A stretch of DNA of 64,000 nt from Bacteroidales bacterium (GTDB lineage: Bacteria; Bacteroidota; Bacteroidia; Bacteroidales; UBA932), in contig JAJFVD010000012.1 of NCBI GenBank assembly GCA_021371955.1, forward strand, positions 186,001 through 250,000. The letters are read 5' to 3'. Shown here one piece after another: positions 28,480 through 36,937 of the stretch. The notes beneath the pieces are model-generated. The model had not been told where the DNA came from and did no database searches. It saw only the letters and a list, made by a program, of their open reading frames with translations. How positions within the stretch are numbered: position 1 is the stretch's first letter; each line of letters opens with the position of its first letter. The position numbers and the translations under genes are program-made.

Positions 28480-28968
28480 TTGGCAGTTGCCAAATTATCA
28501 GGTAAAAGTGTCAGCAGTTTTACAATCACTGTAACAGGAGGAGACCGATATAAAAAAGGTGATAAAATTTTTTCATCTACTACCAACTCTGAAATTAAGA
28601 ACTCTGCTTCTAAGTCAAAACATCTTCAAAGTGAAGGTGCAACAGCTGTCGACTTAGCTACATCAGATATTAGCTATGATATTCTTAAGAATGCGGCTAA
28701 AGAAGCAGGATTTAGAATTGATCCTTCTGGAAGTTATGATGATGGACATATTCATATAGATTTAGCTGATACTAAATATAAATCCGATTATTTAAAAGAT
28801 GATAAAATAAATAAGAGTAACAAGCCTACAAACAAGGATTTCGAGCATAATAGCGATCCTAAAAATCCCGAGAATAAAAGTTCTAAGAATACCCAACCTA
28901 CATGGCAACAGATATATTCTGTATTTAATAACTGGCTCCAACAAAATCCTAGTATAATAATATTATGA
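28480..28968 (+). pseudogene. RHS tip resembling an M15-type peptidase, detached by frameshift
   Basis: The frame is open from 28432; TTG 28480 is only the first nominal start. The product contains SKHLQSEGATAVDL and GHIHIDL, with the pattern of metal-binding His and Asp residues found in peptidase M15 (D-Ala-D-Ala carboxypeptidase-like) folds, though with three extra residues between the first His and Asp compared with the common HxxGxAxD form. It would have been the C-terminal effector domain of the RHS fragment upstream. Its stop overlaps the start of the lipoprotein gene (ATGA), the usual effector-immunity layout. A peptidoglycan target is inferred. Confidence 0.6.
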
Positions 28969-29453
28969 AGAATATACTAACAATAAAAATTCTGTTTGTT
29001 TTTATTCTTACGCTGGCATCCTGTGGAACAAAACGAAGCAATACAAATTTTAGTGCGGTTCAAAAAATTGATTCTGTTAAAATAATATCTGTTAACAAAG
29101 AACTTAATCCGTCATTTTATTTGAAAATATTTGGAATATATCCTAGCCCAACTTGGTACGATGGGAGTACAAAATCAGATAAAATTTTTAGGTTAATTTT
29201 GTATAATAACGAAGAGCATATTTCTATTGTTATTGAAACTATTTCTATCGGAGAAGAAGGAGGTTCACTATCTCTTGTGAAACAGACTAATCTTACTGAG
29301 GAAATGCTCAATCTACCAAAATATTCAATAAATAAAGTAGAATTTAAAAAATGGATTAATTGTAAAAAAGCTATGGTTTCCATTAATAACGATAGCAGAA
29401 TTCTAAACATGGACAGTTTGTTAGTTTATAATTACAATACTCCAGAAAACTAA
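28965..29453 (+). CDS. Lipoprotein, candidate immunity protein for the M15-like tip
   Basis: A 162-residue protein with a clear lipoprotein signal (hydrophobic core then LASCG, Cys at residue 20). The mature part has no motif I recognise. It starts inside the stop codon of the M15-like tip, so the two were cotranslated. A periplasm-facing lipoprotein fits immunity against a toxin that would act on peptidoglycan. Function is inferred from position and location only. The region is more A/T-rich than the RHS core pieces on both sides. Confidence 0.6.
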   Translation: MKNILTIKILFVFILTLASCGTKRSNTNFSAVQKIDSVKIISVNKELNPSFYLKIFGIYPSPTWYDGSTKSDKIFRLILYNNEEHISIVIETISIGEEGGSLSLVKQTNLTEEMLNLPKYSINKVEFKKWINCKKAMVSINNDSRILNMDSLLVYNYNTPEN

Positions 29454-29488
29454 GGTCACTGCGCAAAAAATGATTTATCCCCTTAGTT

Positions 29489-29905
29489 CAGTATGCAGGC
29501 AACATCAGTGCTGTCAAGTGGCAGCAGCAAGGTGGCTCACTGCAGAGCTACCACTACCTCTACGACAGTTATAGTCGCATGACAGGCGGTATCCATAGCG
29601 GAGGCAATAGCGAGCAGAACATTACCTATGACGCCAACGGCAACATAGGTTCGCTCAACCGCACCGGGGCAGAGGCTGCAGGGCTGGGCTACACCTATTC
29701 CGGCAACCGTCTCACATCACTCACCAAGGACGGTACATCTTACAGCTATGCATACGATGCCAACGGCAACACCACCACGGACGGGCTTCGTGCAATGACA
29801 CTAACATACAACCAGCTTAATCTTTCGAAGAGGGAGTGGACCCGCCGTATGGTGGGGAGGATTTTCCGCACTGATACAGATAAGTGTTGTAACAAAAAAG
29901 GCTAA
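29489..29905 (+). pseudogene. Truncated internal RHS repeat fragment (third RHS copy)
   Basis: From 29489 the frame reads QYAGNISAVKWQQQGG and continues through YD repeats to TTTDGLRAMTLTYNQLNLSK, matching the full gene around 25395-25730, after which it diverges into unrelated residues (REWTRRMVGRIF) and stops at 29905. It has neither N-terminus nor core end. Its last homologous ~50 bp (29771-29820) are nearly identical, with one mismatch, to 27833-27882, where the second fragment begins, so the two fragments look like parts of one older RHS gene that was split by recombination. Confidence 0.75.
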
Positions 29906-29980
29906 CCATTACTTTATGTTCAGTCTGTTTCGTTGAAGATATATTAATATAAGATATATAGATTAATAGAAGCGGATATT

Positions 29981-29998
29981 TAAAGTATAGATACTTTT
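29981..29998 (-). terminator. Possible weak terminator after fhs
   Basis: AAAGTAT (29982-29988) and ATACTTT (29991-29997) form a short A/T-only hairpin overlapping the fhs stop codon, followed on the minus strand by A/T-rich sequence. Weak by composition. Confidence 0.25.
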
Positions 29999-31658
29999 AA
30001 AATAATCCGGTAATATTGCCGTCGTTATCAATATCTATATGTTGTGAAGAAGGTTCTTCGGGAAGTCCGGGCATACGCATTATTTCGCCTGTTATCGGAA
30101 TTAAAAATCCGGCACCGGCTGCAATCTCTATCTCTCTCACTGTAACTACGAAATCCTTTGGCCTTCCAAGAAGGTCCGGATTGTCGGAAAGGGATTTCTG
30201 AGTTTTTGCCATACAAATTGCGAGTCCTTCAAGTCCGAGATTTTTGATTTTTACCAGATTAGCTTTTGCTTTTGCAGTATAGTCAACGGCTTCGGCTCCA
30301 TAGATTTTCTTAGCTATGGTCTCAATTTTCTTCTCAATGCTGTCTGTAAGCGGATAAAGCGGAAGGAAGTTGGGACAGCAGGTCTCGGAAGCATGAACAA
30401 CCATTTGTGCAAGTTCTTCTGCGCCCTCTCCTCCTTTTCCCCAAACATCAACAATAGAAGCAGGTATCCCTTTCTTTTTGCAGAAATCCAGGACAAAATC
30501 CAGCTCCTCCTGAGTATCTGTCAGAAACCGGTTAATCGCAACTACTGGAGCGAGACTGAACAAACGGATATTTTCCACATGTTTTTCAAGATTCACGATT
30601 CCCTTTGCAAGTGACTCAACACTAGGGATTTTTATCTCTTTAAGGGGCTGGCCGCCGTGATATTTCAGGGCCCGCACTGTCGCAACGAGAACTGCTGCAT
30701 TTGGGGATAATTTTGCACTGCGGCATTTTATGTCAAGAAACTTTTCTGCTCCGAGGTCAAATCCGAAACCGGCCTCAGTTACAGTGTAATCTGTAAGAGA
30801 GAGTGCGGTTTGGGTGGCTATAACAGAATTTGTTCCCTGAGCAATATTTGCAAACGGGCCGCCGTGTATTATTGCAGGCGTACCCTCTATTGTCTGAACA
30901 AGGTTTGGTTTTATAGCATCCTTGAGCAGGGCCGCCATTGCTCCGTTTGCCTTTAAATCTCTTGCATAAATGGGCTTCTTGTCAAAAGTATATCCGATAA
31001 ATATATTTCCCAGCCTCTCTTTAAGATCTGCCCTGTCTTTCGACAAGCATAGAATAGCCATTACTTCGGAAGCAGCTGTTATGTCAAAGCCCGTTTCTCT
31101 GGGGATTCCATTTGCAGTTCCTCCCAGACCCACTACTATTGAGCGGAGAGAGCGGTCGTTCATGTCCATAACCCGCTTCCATGAAATTGTTCTCGGGTCC
31201 AGATTGAGATTAAAGTTTTTGCTTTGAATATTATTGTCTATGAGAGCGGAAAGAAGATTGTGGGCCTTTTCAATTGCTCCAAAGTCTCCGGTGAAATGAA
31301 GATTTATGTCTTCCATTGGCAATACCTGTGAGTATCCGCCACCTGTTGCACCGCCCTTCATGCCAAAAACAGGCCCGAGAGAGGGCTCGCGAAGTACGAC
31401 GATAGACTTCCTTCCAATTCTGTTTAAAGCCTGAGAAAGGCCTATTGAAACAGTGGTTTTGCCCTCTCCGGCAGGAGTGGGTGAAATAGCAGATACAAGA
31501 ATCAGTTTTCCAAATTTGTTTCTGTCGATGTATTTCAAAGGCAGTTTTGCTTTATACTTACCGTACAATTCGAGGTCATCCGGGTCAATTCCAATCTTTC
31601 CGGCAATATTTCCTATGGGTTGTAGCTTTACTTTGCGGGCAATCTCCTGATCTGTCAT
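29997..31658 (-). CDS. fhs: Formate-tetrahydrofolate ligase
   Basis: ATP-dependent formation of 10-formyl-tetrahydrofolate from formate, feeding purine and formyl-methionine synthesis or one-carbon flow. The 553-residue length is standard. The P-loop-like ATP site TPAGEGKTTVSIGL (~residues 57-70), EPSLGPVFGMKGGATGGGYSQV and the C-terminal IPITGEIMRMPGLP are family signatures. Single gene, divergent from the dsrC operon, with a good promoter. No other Wood-Ljungdahl gene is present, so a biosynthetic role is more likely than acetogenesis. Confidence 0.96.
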   Translation of the reverse strand: MTDQEIARKVKLQPIGNIAGKIGIDPDDLELYGKYKAKLPLKYIDRNKFGKLILVSAISPTPAGEGKTTVSIGLSQALNRIGRKSIVVLREPSLGPVFGMKGGATGGGYSQVLPMEDINLHFTGDFGAIEKAHNLLSALIDNNIQSKNFNLNLDPRTISWKRVMDMNDRSLRSIVVGLGGTANGIPRETGFDITAASEVMAILCLSKDRADLKERLGNIFIGYTFDKKPIYARDLKANGAMAALLKDAIKPNLVQTIEGTPAIIHGGPFANIAQGTNSVIATQTALSLTDYTVTEAGFGFDLGAEKFLDIKCRSAKLSPNAAVLVATVRALKYHGGQPLKEIKIPSVESLAKGIVNLEKHVENIRLFSLAPVVAINRFLTDTQEELDFVLDFCKKKGIPASIVDVWGKGGEGAEELAQMVVHASETCCPNFLPLYPLTDSIEKKIETIAKKIYGAEAVDYTAKAKANLVKIKNLGLEGLAICMAKTQKSLSDNPDLLGRPKDFVVTVREIEIAAGAGFLIPITGEIMRMPGLPEEPSSQHIDIDNDGNITGLF

Positions 31659-31701
31659 AATTGTAATTATTTGTTATAAAACCTGTTTATTTATTTTACA
31701 A

Positions 31702-31732
31702 CAAATATAAATTGTTAAAGTTTCCTTTCAAA
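31702..31732 (-). promoter_or_regulatory. Promoter of fhs
   Basis: On the minus strand TTTG (31729-31732) is followed after exactly 19 bp by TATATTTG (31702-31709), an excellent match to the Bacteroidota -33/-7 consensus, 43 bp upstream of the fhs start. Confidence 0.65.
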
Positions 31733-31744
31733 TCAATATTTTTT

Positions 31745-31752
31745 TACCTTCG
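31745..31752 (+). promoter_or_regulatory. Possible -7 box for the dsrC operon
   Basis: TACCTTCG is one base from TAnnTTTG and lies 28 bp before the dsrC ATG. No -33 box is clear. Confidence 0.3.
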
Positions 31753-31780
31753 TGAACTTTAATCAAAAAAATTAAACTTT

Positions 31781-32098
31781 ATGGCAACACTCGAAGTTGG
31801 AGGGAAGGTATTTGATGTAGACGGAGACGGTTTTTTAACAGATCCATCGGTTTGGAACGATGAAGTGGCAACTATGTTTGCAAGGTTGGACGGAATCGAA
31901 GAATTGACCGAAAAACACTGGGCAATTGTACGGATAATCAGAAATAATTTTGAGGAAAAAGGAAATGCCCCAATGATACGTTTCATTTGCCAGGAAACAG
32001 GACTTAAACTTCGTGAGATATACGAGCTTTTCCCTTTGGGACCGGCAAGAGGAGCTTGCAGAGTTGCCGGCTTGCCTAAACCGGACGGATGCGTTTAA
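31781..32098 (+). CDS. dsrC: DsrC-type sulfur carrier protein with both C-terminal cysteines
   Basis: A 105-residue DsrC/TusE family protein. The flexible C-terminal arm GPARGACRVAGLPKPDGCV carries the penultimate Cys104 and a second Cys93 exactly 11 residues earlier. TusE proteins for tRNA thiolation keep only the penultimate cysteine, so this belongs to the DsrC type that can form an intramolecular disulfide or trisulfide and be reduced by a DsrMK-like complex. It is first in an operon with exactly such DsrM- and DsrK-like partners (10 bp and 1 bp gaps). No dsrAB is visible within the window. Confidence 0.88.
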   Translation: MATLEVGGKVFDVDGDGFLTDPSVWNDEVATMFARLDGIEELTEKHWAIVRIIRNNFEEKGNAPMIRFICQETGLKLREIYELFPLGPARGACRVAGLPKPDGCV

Positions 32099-32108
32099 AC
32101 ATTAAGGT

Positions 32109-32732
32109 ATGTGTTGGTATCACTGGATTGCAATTTCTTCACTTATTTTCTCAGTCGCGCTTTTCTCATATCAGTTTGCGAGACTTGTAATTCTCGGCAG
32201 GCCCCATGATTTGTCTGTCAGCTCCGGAAATGTAACAAAAGGTATTGTTTACTCTTTTACAAAGGCAATGGCGCCGGGGGCAAAAGAATCTGCATACCTT
32301 CATATGCCTACATACGCCGGAGGTATTATATATCATTTAGGCACTTTCTTGTCTTTGGTTTTGTTTTTTGTTCTTATAACCGGTTTCCCGCCATTGAATT
32401 ATTCGTTGAAATCCATCTTTTCGGTTCTTCTTTTTATCTCATTTTTTGCCGGGTTCGCGATTTTAATGAAAAGAATTATCAACAAGGATTTAAAATCTCT
32501 GTCCGGATTGGATGACTATATTTCCAACGGAGTTACAAGTCTGGTTCAGTTATTTACTGCTGTTTATCTTTTGGTTCCCGATACTGAAACATTCTATTAT
32601 TTATCCGTAGCCCTGTTTTTTATCTGGCTGCCGTTGGGAAAAACAAAACATCTTCTCGTCTTCTTCTTTGCCAGATATCATCTGGGATTTTTCTATGGAT
32701 GGAGGGGAACCTGGCCTCAAAAATCGGAATAA
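32109..32732 (+). CDS. DsrM/HdrE-like membrane cytochrome b subunit
   Basis: A 207-residue integral membrane protein with about five to six hydrophobic segments. Histidines placed near helix starts (SAYLHMPTYAGGIIYHLG and KTKHLLVFFFARYHLGFFYG) resemble haem b ligands of the NarI/HdrE/DsrM family. It would oxidise menaquinol or return electrons to it and exchange them with the iron-sulfur subunit encoded next. It is shorter than typical DsrM. Family membership is by pattern and by the dsrC/dsrK-like context. Confidence 0.7.
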   Translation: MCWYHWIAISSLIFSVALFSYQFARLVILGRPHDLSVSSGNVTKGIVYSFTKAMAPGAKESAYLHMPTYAGGIIYHLGTFLSLVLFFVLITGFPPLNYSLKSIFSVLLFISFFAGFAILMKRIINKDLKSLSGLDDYISNGVTSLVQLFTAVYLLVPDTETFYYLSVALFFIWLPLGKTKHLLVFFFARYHLGFFYGWRGTWPQKSE

Positions 32733-32733
32733 C

Positions 32734-34032
32734 ATGCAAAAGATAGATAAAGTTAAAAGAGACAAGGCATTGGAATTGCTTAAAAGCGGTTCGGACAGTA
32801 AGCTTCTTACCCATCTTAATGCATGTGTCAGATGCGGATTGTGCTCCGGAAGCTGTATGTTTTATATTGCACACAAACAGTCAAAATATATCCCTGCTAA
32901 AAAAGTAGATCTTGTCAGTTCTGTCTACAGAAGATACTGCACCTCCATGGGTAAAATCGCTCCGGCCCTTGTTAATGCAAAAGACCTTGACGATAGCATG
33001 GCAGAGGAGATGGTGGATTTACTCTTCGGATCATGTACAATGTGCGGAAGATGTGTAAAACACTGTTCTATTGGAGTTGATATTGCATATATAGTAAGAA
33101 AGGGAAGAGAGATGCTGTCTGCTATGGATATGGTACCGGCTTCCCTGCAGGCAACAGTCGATTCGGCCCTCAGAACAGGAAATAATATGGCAATTCCTAC
33201 AGAGGAATTTGTTGATACAATAAAGTGGATGGAGGAAGAGCTGATTGATGAGATGGGAGATAATAATGCCAGAATTCCACTGGATGAGCCGGATAAAAAT
33301 ATTTTTTATACCCTCAATCCAAGAGAACCGAAATTTTTCCCGCTTTCAATATCGGCTATTGCAAAGATATTTTATGCCGCGGGCGAAAACTGGACAATCT
33401 CATCCCGGTTCTATGATGTGACAAATTATGGATTCTTTAACGGTAACAAAGAGCAGGCAACTGTAATTGCAAGGAATCTGTATGACGAAATTCACAAACT
33501 GAGAGGGAATGTTCTTGTTTTAGGAGAGTGCGGGCACGGAACACGGGCAAATCGCTGGGAAGGTCCAAACTACCTGCAAAAGAGTTACGATTTTGACATG
33601 ACAACAGCAGTTGAACTCATTGCTGATTATATTCGTCAGGGAAGAATAAAGCTGGATAGGAGTCTTAATAAAGAGCTTGTTACTATTCACGATCCCTGTA
33701 ATCTTGTAAGAAACGGAGGCCTTCTCGAAGAGATAAGGTTTGTTGTTAAAAGTGCTGCAGATAATTTTACAGAGATGAACCCGCACGGAAACGAAAATTT
33801 TTGCTGCGGCGGGGGTGGCGGAATGCTGGCGATGAGCGAGTATAACGACAGAAGGCTTAAGATTGGGGAGATTAAGGCAAATCAGATCAGAGCTACCGGG
33901 GCCAAAGTTGTTATCACGCCATGTCATAATTGCGTGGATCAGCTTTCGCAGTTGAATCATACATACAAACTCGGAATTAAGATCAAGACTATTGCGGAGT
34001 TAGTAGCTGATGCACTTATTATTGAAAAGTAA
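32734..34032 (+). CDS. DsrK/HdrD-like iron-sulfur protein (CCG domain)
   Basis: A 432-residue cytoplasmic subunit. Start ATG 32734, one base after the previous stop; an upstream in-frame start would lie inside the neighbour. Two [4Fe-4S] ferredoxin motifs come first (CVRCGLCSGSC at ~28-38 and CTMCGRCVKHC at ~100-110). A CCG domain with DPCN, FCCGGGGG and TPCHNC follows, preceded by a GECGHGTRANRW half-site. This layout matches DsrK, which reduces heterodisulfide-like bonds, in DsrK's case the DsrC trisulfide. HdrD would have two full CCG domains. Confidence 0.82.
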   Translation: MQKIDKVKRDKALELLKSGSDSKLLTHLNACVRCGLCSGSCMFYIAHKQSKYIPAKKVDLVSSVYRRYCTSMGKIAPALVNAKDLDDSMAEEMVDLLFGSCTMCGRCVKHCSIGVDIAYIVRKGREMLSAMDMVPASLQATVDSALRTGNNMAIPTEEFVDTIKWMEEELIDEMGDNNARIPLDEPDKNIFYTLNPREPKFFPLSISAIAKIFYAAGENWTISSRFYDVTNYGFFNGNKEQATVIARNLYDEIHKLRGNVLVLGECGHGTRANRWEGPNYLQKSYDFDMTTAVELIADYIRQGRIKLDRSLNKELVTIHDPCNLVRNGGLLEEIRFVVKSAADNFTEMNPHGNENFCCGGGGGMLAMSEYNDRRLKIGEIKANQIRATGAKVVITPCHNCVDQLSQLNHTYKLGIKIKTIAELVADALIIEK

Positions 34033-34055
34033 AATAAAACATAATAATCTAAACT

Positions 34056-35219
34056 ATGAGCAAACTTATCTATCTCGACAACTCGGCTACAAGTTTTCCA
34101 AAGCCGGACGAAGTGTATGATTTTATGAACACCTTTTATCGCACAAAGGGAGTGAGCCCGGGCCGTTCCGGATTTGATGCCGCTCTGGAAACTGAAGAGG
34201 TTGTGAATAATACAAGAAAGATGCTTACCAAGCTGTTTAATGGCGGTACGGATCACAACAGACTTACATTCAGCTATAATGCAACAGACTCGCTTAATCT
34301 TATCATTAACGGACTGGTAGAAAAGGGAGGACATGTCGTTACAACATTACTTGAGCACAACTCTGTTTTACGGCCGCTTTACTACCACCAGCAACAGGGA
34401 ACAATTGATGTTACTTATGTTCCGTTTGACGAGAACGGATATGTTAATCCGGACGATATTAAGAAAGCTATCCGGCCAAACACGACATTTGTTATAGTTA
34501 CTCATTGCTCAAATGTACTGGGTACAATCCAGCCGCTTGCCCAGATAGGAAAGATATGTAAGGATAAAGGTGTTACTTTCGTTGTTGACGGAAGTCAGGG
34601 AGCCGGTTCGGTAGATTTTGACATGCAGGCCTGTAATGTTGATGTTTATTGCTTTACAGGACATAAATGCCTTATGGGTCCAACAGGTATCGGTGGCTCA
34701 TACGTAAGGGAGGGAGTAAACATTAAACTTACAAGAGCAGGGGGAACAGGGGTTCGTTCGGCATTCCGGGGGCACCTTGAGGAATATCCCTACAGGCTCG
34801 AATACGGAACGCTCAACCTATTGGGTGTTGGAGGGCTTTATGCAGGCGTAAAATGGATTACGCAGCAGGGAGTAATGAATATACACAATCGCGAAATCGC
34901 ACTGTGGGATAAGCTCAGGAAGGCAGTTCAGAACACAGAAGGAGTAACGACATACTGTGCAAACAGCATTGAAAATAAAAACCCTGTATTGTCTTTCAAT
35001 ATAAAAGGCTTTCAGGCGGGCGATGTTGGAACAATGCTAGATGTAGACTACAATATAGCTGTGAGAACAGGTCTGCAGTGTGCTCCTCTGGTTCACGAAC
35101 ATATCGGAACCTTTGACATGCACGGAACTGTCAGAATGAGCATCGGAGCATTCACTACCGAAGCGGATGTAGATACCGCGATAGAGGCTATAAAAGAGAT
35201 TGCATCCATAAAGAATTAG
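34056..35219 (+). CDS. Cysteine desulfurase family protein (class V aminotransferase fold)
   Basis: A 387-residue PLP enzyme, closest in layout to the TIGR01977-type cysteine desulfurase family. It opens with IYLDNSATSFPKP. The PLP lysine lies in FTGHKCLMGPTGIGG and the probable persulfide cysteine in VRTGLQCAPLVHEHIGT. It could deliver sulfane sulfur from cysteine to DsrC. It lies 23 bp after the dsrK-like gene and is probably in the same operon. It is not a standard IscS or SufS: the neighbours needed for cluster assembly (iscU, sufB) are absent. Confidence 0.8.
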   Translation: MSKLIYLDNSATSFPKPDEVYDFMNTFYRTKGVSPGRSGFDAALETEEVVNNTRKMLTKLFNGGTDHNRLTFSYNATDSLNLIINGLVEKGGHVVTTLLEHNSVLRPLYYHQQQGTIDVTYVPFDENGYVNPDDIKKAIRPNTTFVIVTHCSNVLGTIQPLAQIGKICKDKGVTFVVDGSQGAGSVDFDMQACNVDVYCFTGHKCLMGPTGIGGSYVREGVNIKLTRAGGTGVRSAFRGHLEEYPYRLEYGTLNLLGVGGLYAGVKWITQQGVMNIHNREIALWDKLRKAVQNTEGVTTYCANSIENKNPVLSFNIKGFQAGDVGTMLDVDYNIAVRTGLQCAPLVHEHIGTFDMHGTVRMSIGAFTTEADVDTAIEAIKEIASIKN

Positions 35220-35227
35220 AAAGAAAC

Positions 35228-35250
35228 CGAGGAGCTACTTAAGCTCCTCG
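35228..35250. terminator. Bidirectional rho-independent terminator
   Basis: CGAGGAGCT (35228-35236) pairs with AGCTCCTCG (35242-35250) over a 5-base loop, followed on the plus strand by ATTTCTTTT and preceded on the minus strand side by AAGAAA. It sits between two converging genes and includes the stop codon of the minus-strand gene. Confidence 0.7.
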
Positions 35251-36701
35251 ATTTCTTTTATACCACTCCTGTTGAAGACAATACGATATCGTTTAAACTC
35301 TTCGGAGTCCGAAGATTTAAGTTGCATCAGAAAGTTAAGATAATAGATCTTAATACCTTGAATTTCTTCATAATCCTCGCCATTATCGGAAGTGACATAA
35401 AGAGGAGTAGTAGGGTCATCCATCTTGTGAAGGAAAGAGGAGAGGTTGAACCTCAGAATGTCGTTTACGCCGCTTACCGGGTACTCGGAGTTGGCATTAA
35501 GTTCGTCCCGGCTAATCTGGACAATTTTCCTGAAAAGAATAATTTTCTCTTCGGAGTTACGATTTTCCGCCTCAAGTAATGTTGTGCGGTCACGGAGGGT
35601 GATAACCTCTTTGGGAACATTAGACTCATTTATGAAATCGAACCCTTCCCGGCTGATTCCTATTATCTTTTCATTAATTCCTATTATCGTTTTATTGTCG
35701 AAATATTTATTTTTCCTTTTATGGGCATAATAATACCTCAGCAAATCCTTGATCCGGTCTTTAAGCATATAGCTTACGACAAGTGCAACAAAAAGAGGGA
35801 TGGTAAAGTTGCCGTATTCCCGCTGAAAGGAAAATGCGATTGCAGTTGCAAAAATCATTGAAACACCTGCTGCCAGGCTATAATATATCTGCTCAATCAG
35901 TACTCCGTCACGTTTTTTGTTTGCATTCAGAAAAAGTTCGCTTTCAATATATTTCTTAAGAGCACCTGACCTAAAAATGAGATCTCTGTTTTTGTTTGTA
36001 CTTTCCTTATCAACAACGGGATAGCCTTTGCTTTTTCGGTATGTAATCTCATTGTCAAGCAGAGAAACGATATCATGTTTGTAAATGTTGTATAGTTCCG
36101 GGAACATGTCTCTGAGTGTATTTAAAAGCCGGAACAATTGTCTTTGCATTATATTGCTTATGAACTCATCTCCAAACTGATAGTAGCTGAACAACTCATT
36201 TGTCACAGTGGGCACATTAAGAATTTTTGCAAGATTCCGATATCTCTCAAGGATAAGTTTTACATCAAGTATTATTTTTTTTACCAGATGGTTCCTTTCC
36301 TCTTCAACCAATGGTTTTACTATGTAGTATATTTGATTTCTGAGAGAGCTTTTGAATATTGAGGCAAACATTTTAATGTGGTATTCGTACTCCCAGCTAT
36401 TGTGTCTGTTTGGTTCTGCGACCAATTTTTTAAAGCTGTTTTCCAGATATGCAAGCGGCACAGCATCACCCTCAACTATCTCGTTAAGAAGAAAAACGGG
36501 GGTAATAAGCCTTATATGAGAAAGGATATCTCTATAGAACCTCTCCTTTGAGTAGGTTGACGGGTTCACATCCAGGCTGTGTGGTACAAAAATCCAGGTA
36601 TTTACAATAAAATCACTCTGAACAATATTTTGATTCACATTGTATCCCAGTTTAAATTCTACAGTAAATCTGTCGTGTTTTTTTGCCTTAATGTCAATCA
36701 T
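35235..36701 (-). CDS. Unrecognised protein with two central membrane segments
   Basis: A 488-residue protein I cannot place in a family. Residues ~1-270 are mainly helical and charged (KERFYRDILSHIRLITPVFLLNE, LEERNHLVKKIILDVKLILERYRN-like stretches). Two hydrophobic segments follow (~275-297 SLAAGVSMIFATAIAFSF and ~303-320 TIPLFVALVVSYMLKD), then a soluble C-terminal region (~170 residues) rich in beta-type sequence ending RIVFNRSGIKEIEELK. No signal peptide. It stands alone between the sulfur operon and the phosphorelay region. Confidence 0.7.
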   Translation of the reverse strand: MIDIKAKKHDRFTVEFKLGYNVNQNIVQSDFIVNTWIFVPHSLDVNPSTYSKERFYRDILSHIRLITPVFLLNEIVEGDAVPLAYLENSFKKLVAEPNRHNSWEYEYHIKMFASIFKSSLRNQIYYIVKPLVEEERNHLVKKIILDVKLILERYRNLAKILNVPTVTNELFSYYQFGDEFISNIMQRQLFRLLNTLRDMFPELYNIYKHDIVSLLDNEITYRKSKGYPVVDKESTNKNRDLIFRSGALKKYIESELFLNANKKRDGVLIEQIYYSLAAGVSMIFATAIAFSFQREYGNFTIPLFVALVVSYMLKDRIKDLLRYYYAHKRKNKYFDNKTIIGINEKIIGISREGFDFINESNVPKEVITLRDRTTLLEAENRNSEEKIILFRKIVQISRDELNANSEYPVSGVNDILRFNLSSFLHKMDDPTTPLYVTSDNGEDYEEIQGIKIYYLNFLMQLKSSDSEEFKRYRIVFNRSGIKEIEELK

Positions 36702-36746
36702 AAGCTCTAATTTATCATAAAGTTAAAAAAATTGATGGAATAACGA

Positions 36747-36815
36747 ACAATATTGTCATAATCAAAACAAAAACAGGGTAAAAAACAATATCGTTACGTC
36801 GAGTAACAATATTGT
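36747..36815. promoter_or_regulatory. Cluster of three ACAATATYGT palindromes
   Basis: ACAATATTGT occurs at 36747-36756 and 36806-36815, and ACAATATCGT at 36785-36794. The last two form a larger inverted repeat, AACAATATCGTTAC (36784-36797) against GTAACAATATTGTT (36803-36816), with one mismatch and a 5-base centre. They lie about 120-190 bp upstream of the receiver gene at 36938. They could be operators for a dimeric regulator or an mRNA hairpin. The 236-bp gap holds nothing else I can support. Confidence 0.5.
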
Positions 36816-36937
36816 TTCATAAAATATTGGGGCTTTAAAACGCTCAATAGATTAAATTTTATTAAAGGAAGTATTTATGTCTGTATTTTCTGCTATATTT
36901 ACATTAATAAAACGGAATAGTTGAGATTTTGCATAGT

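Noticed and set aside
29579..29905. Independent small gene
   Set aside because: The frame is homologous to internal YD repeats from 29489 on and ends in unrelated residues; it is a fragment.
34056..35219. IscS or SufS of iron-sulfur cluster assembly
   Set aside because: No isc or suf partner genes are near, and the active-site surroundings (RTGLQCAPLVHEHIG) fit the other cysteine desulfurase family.
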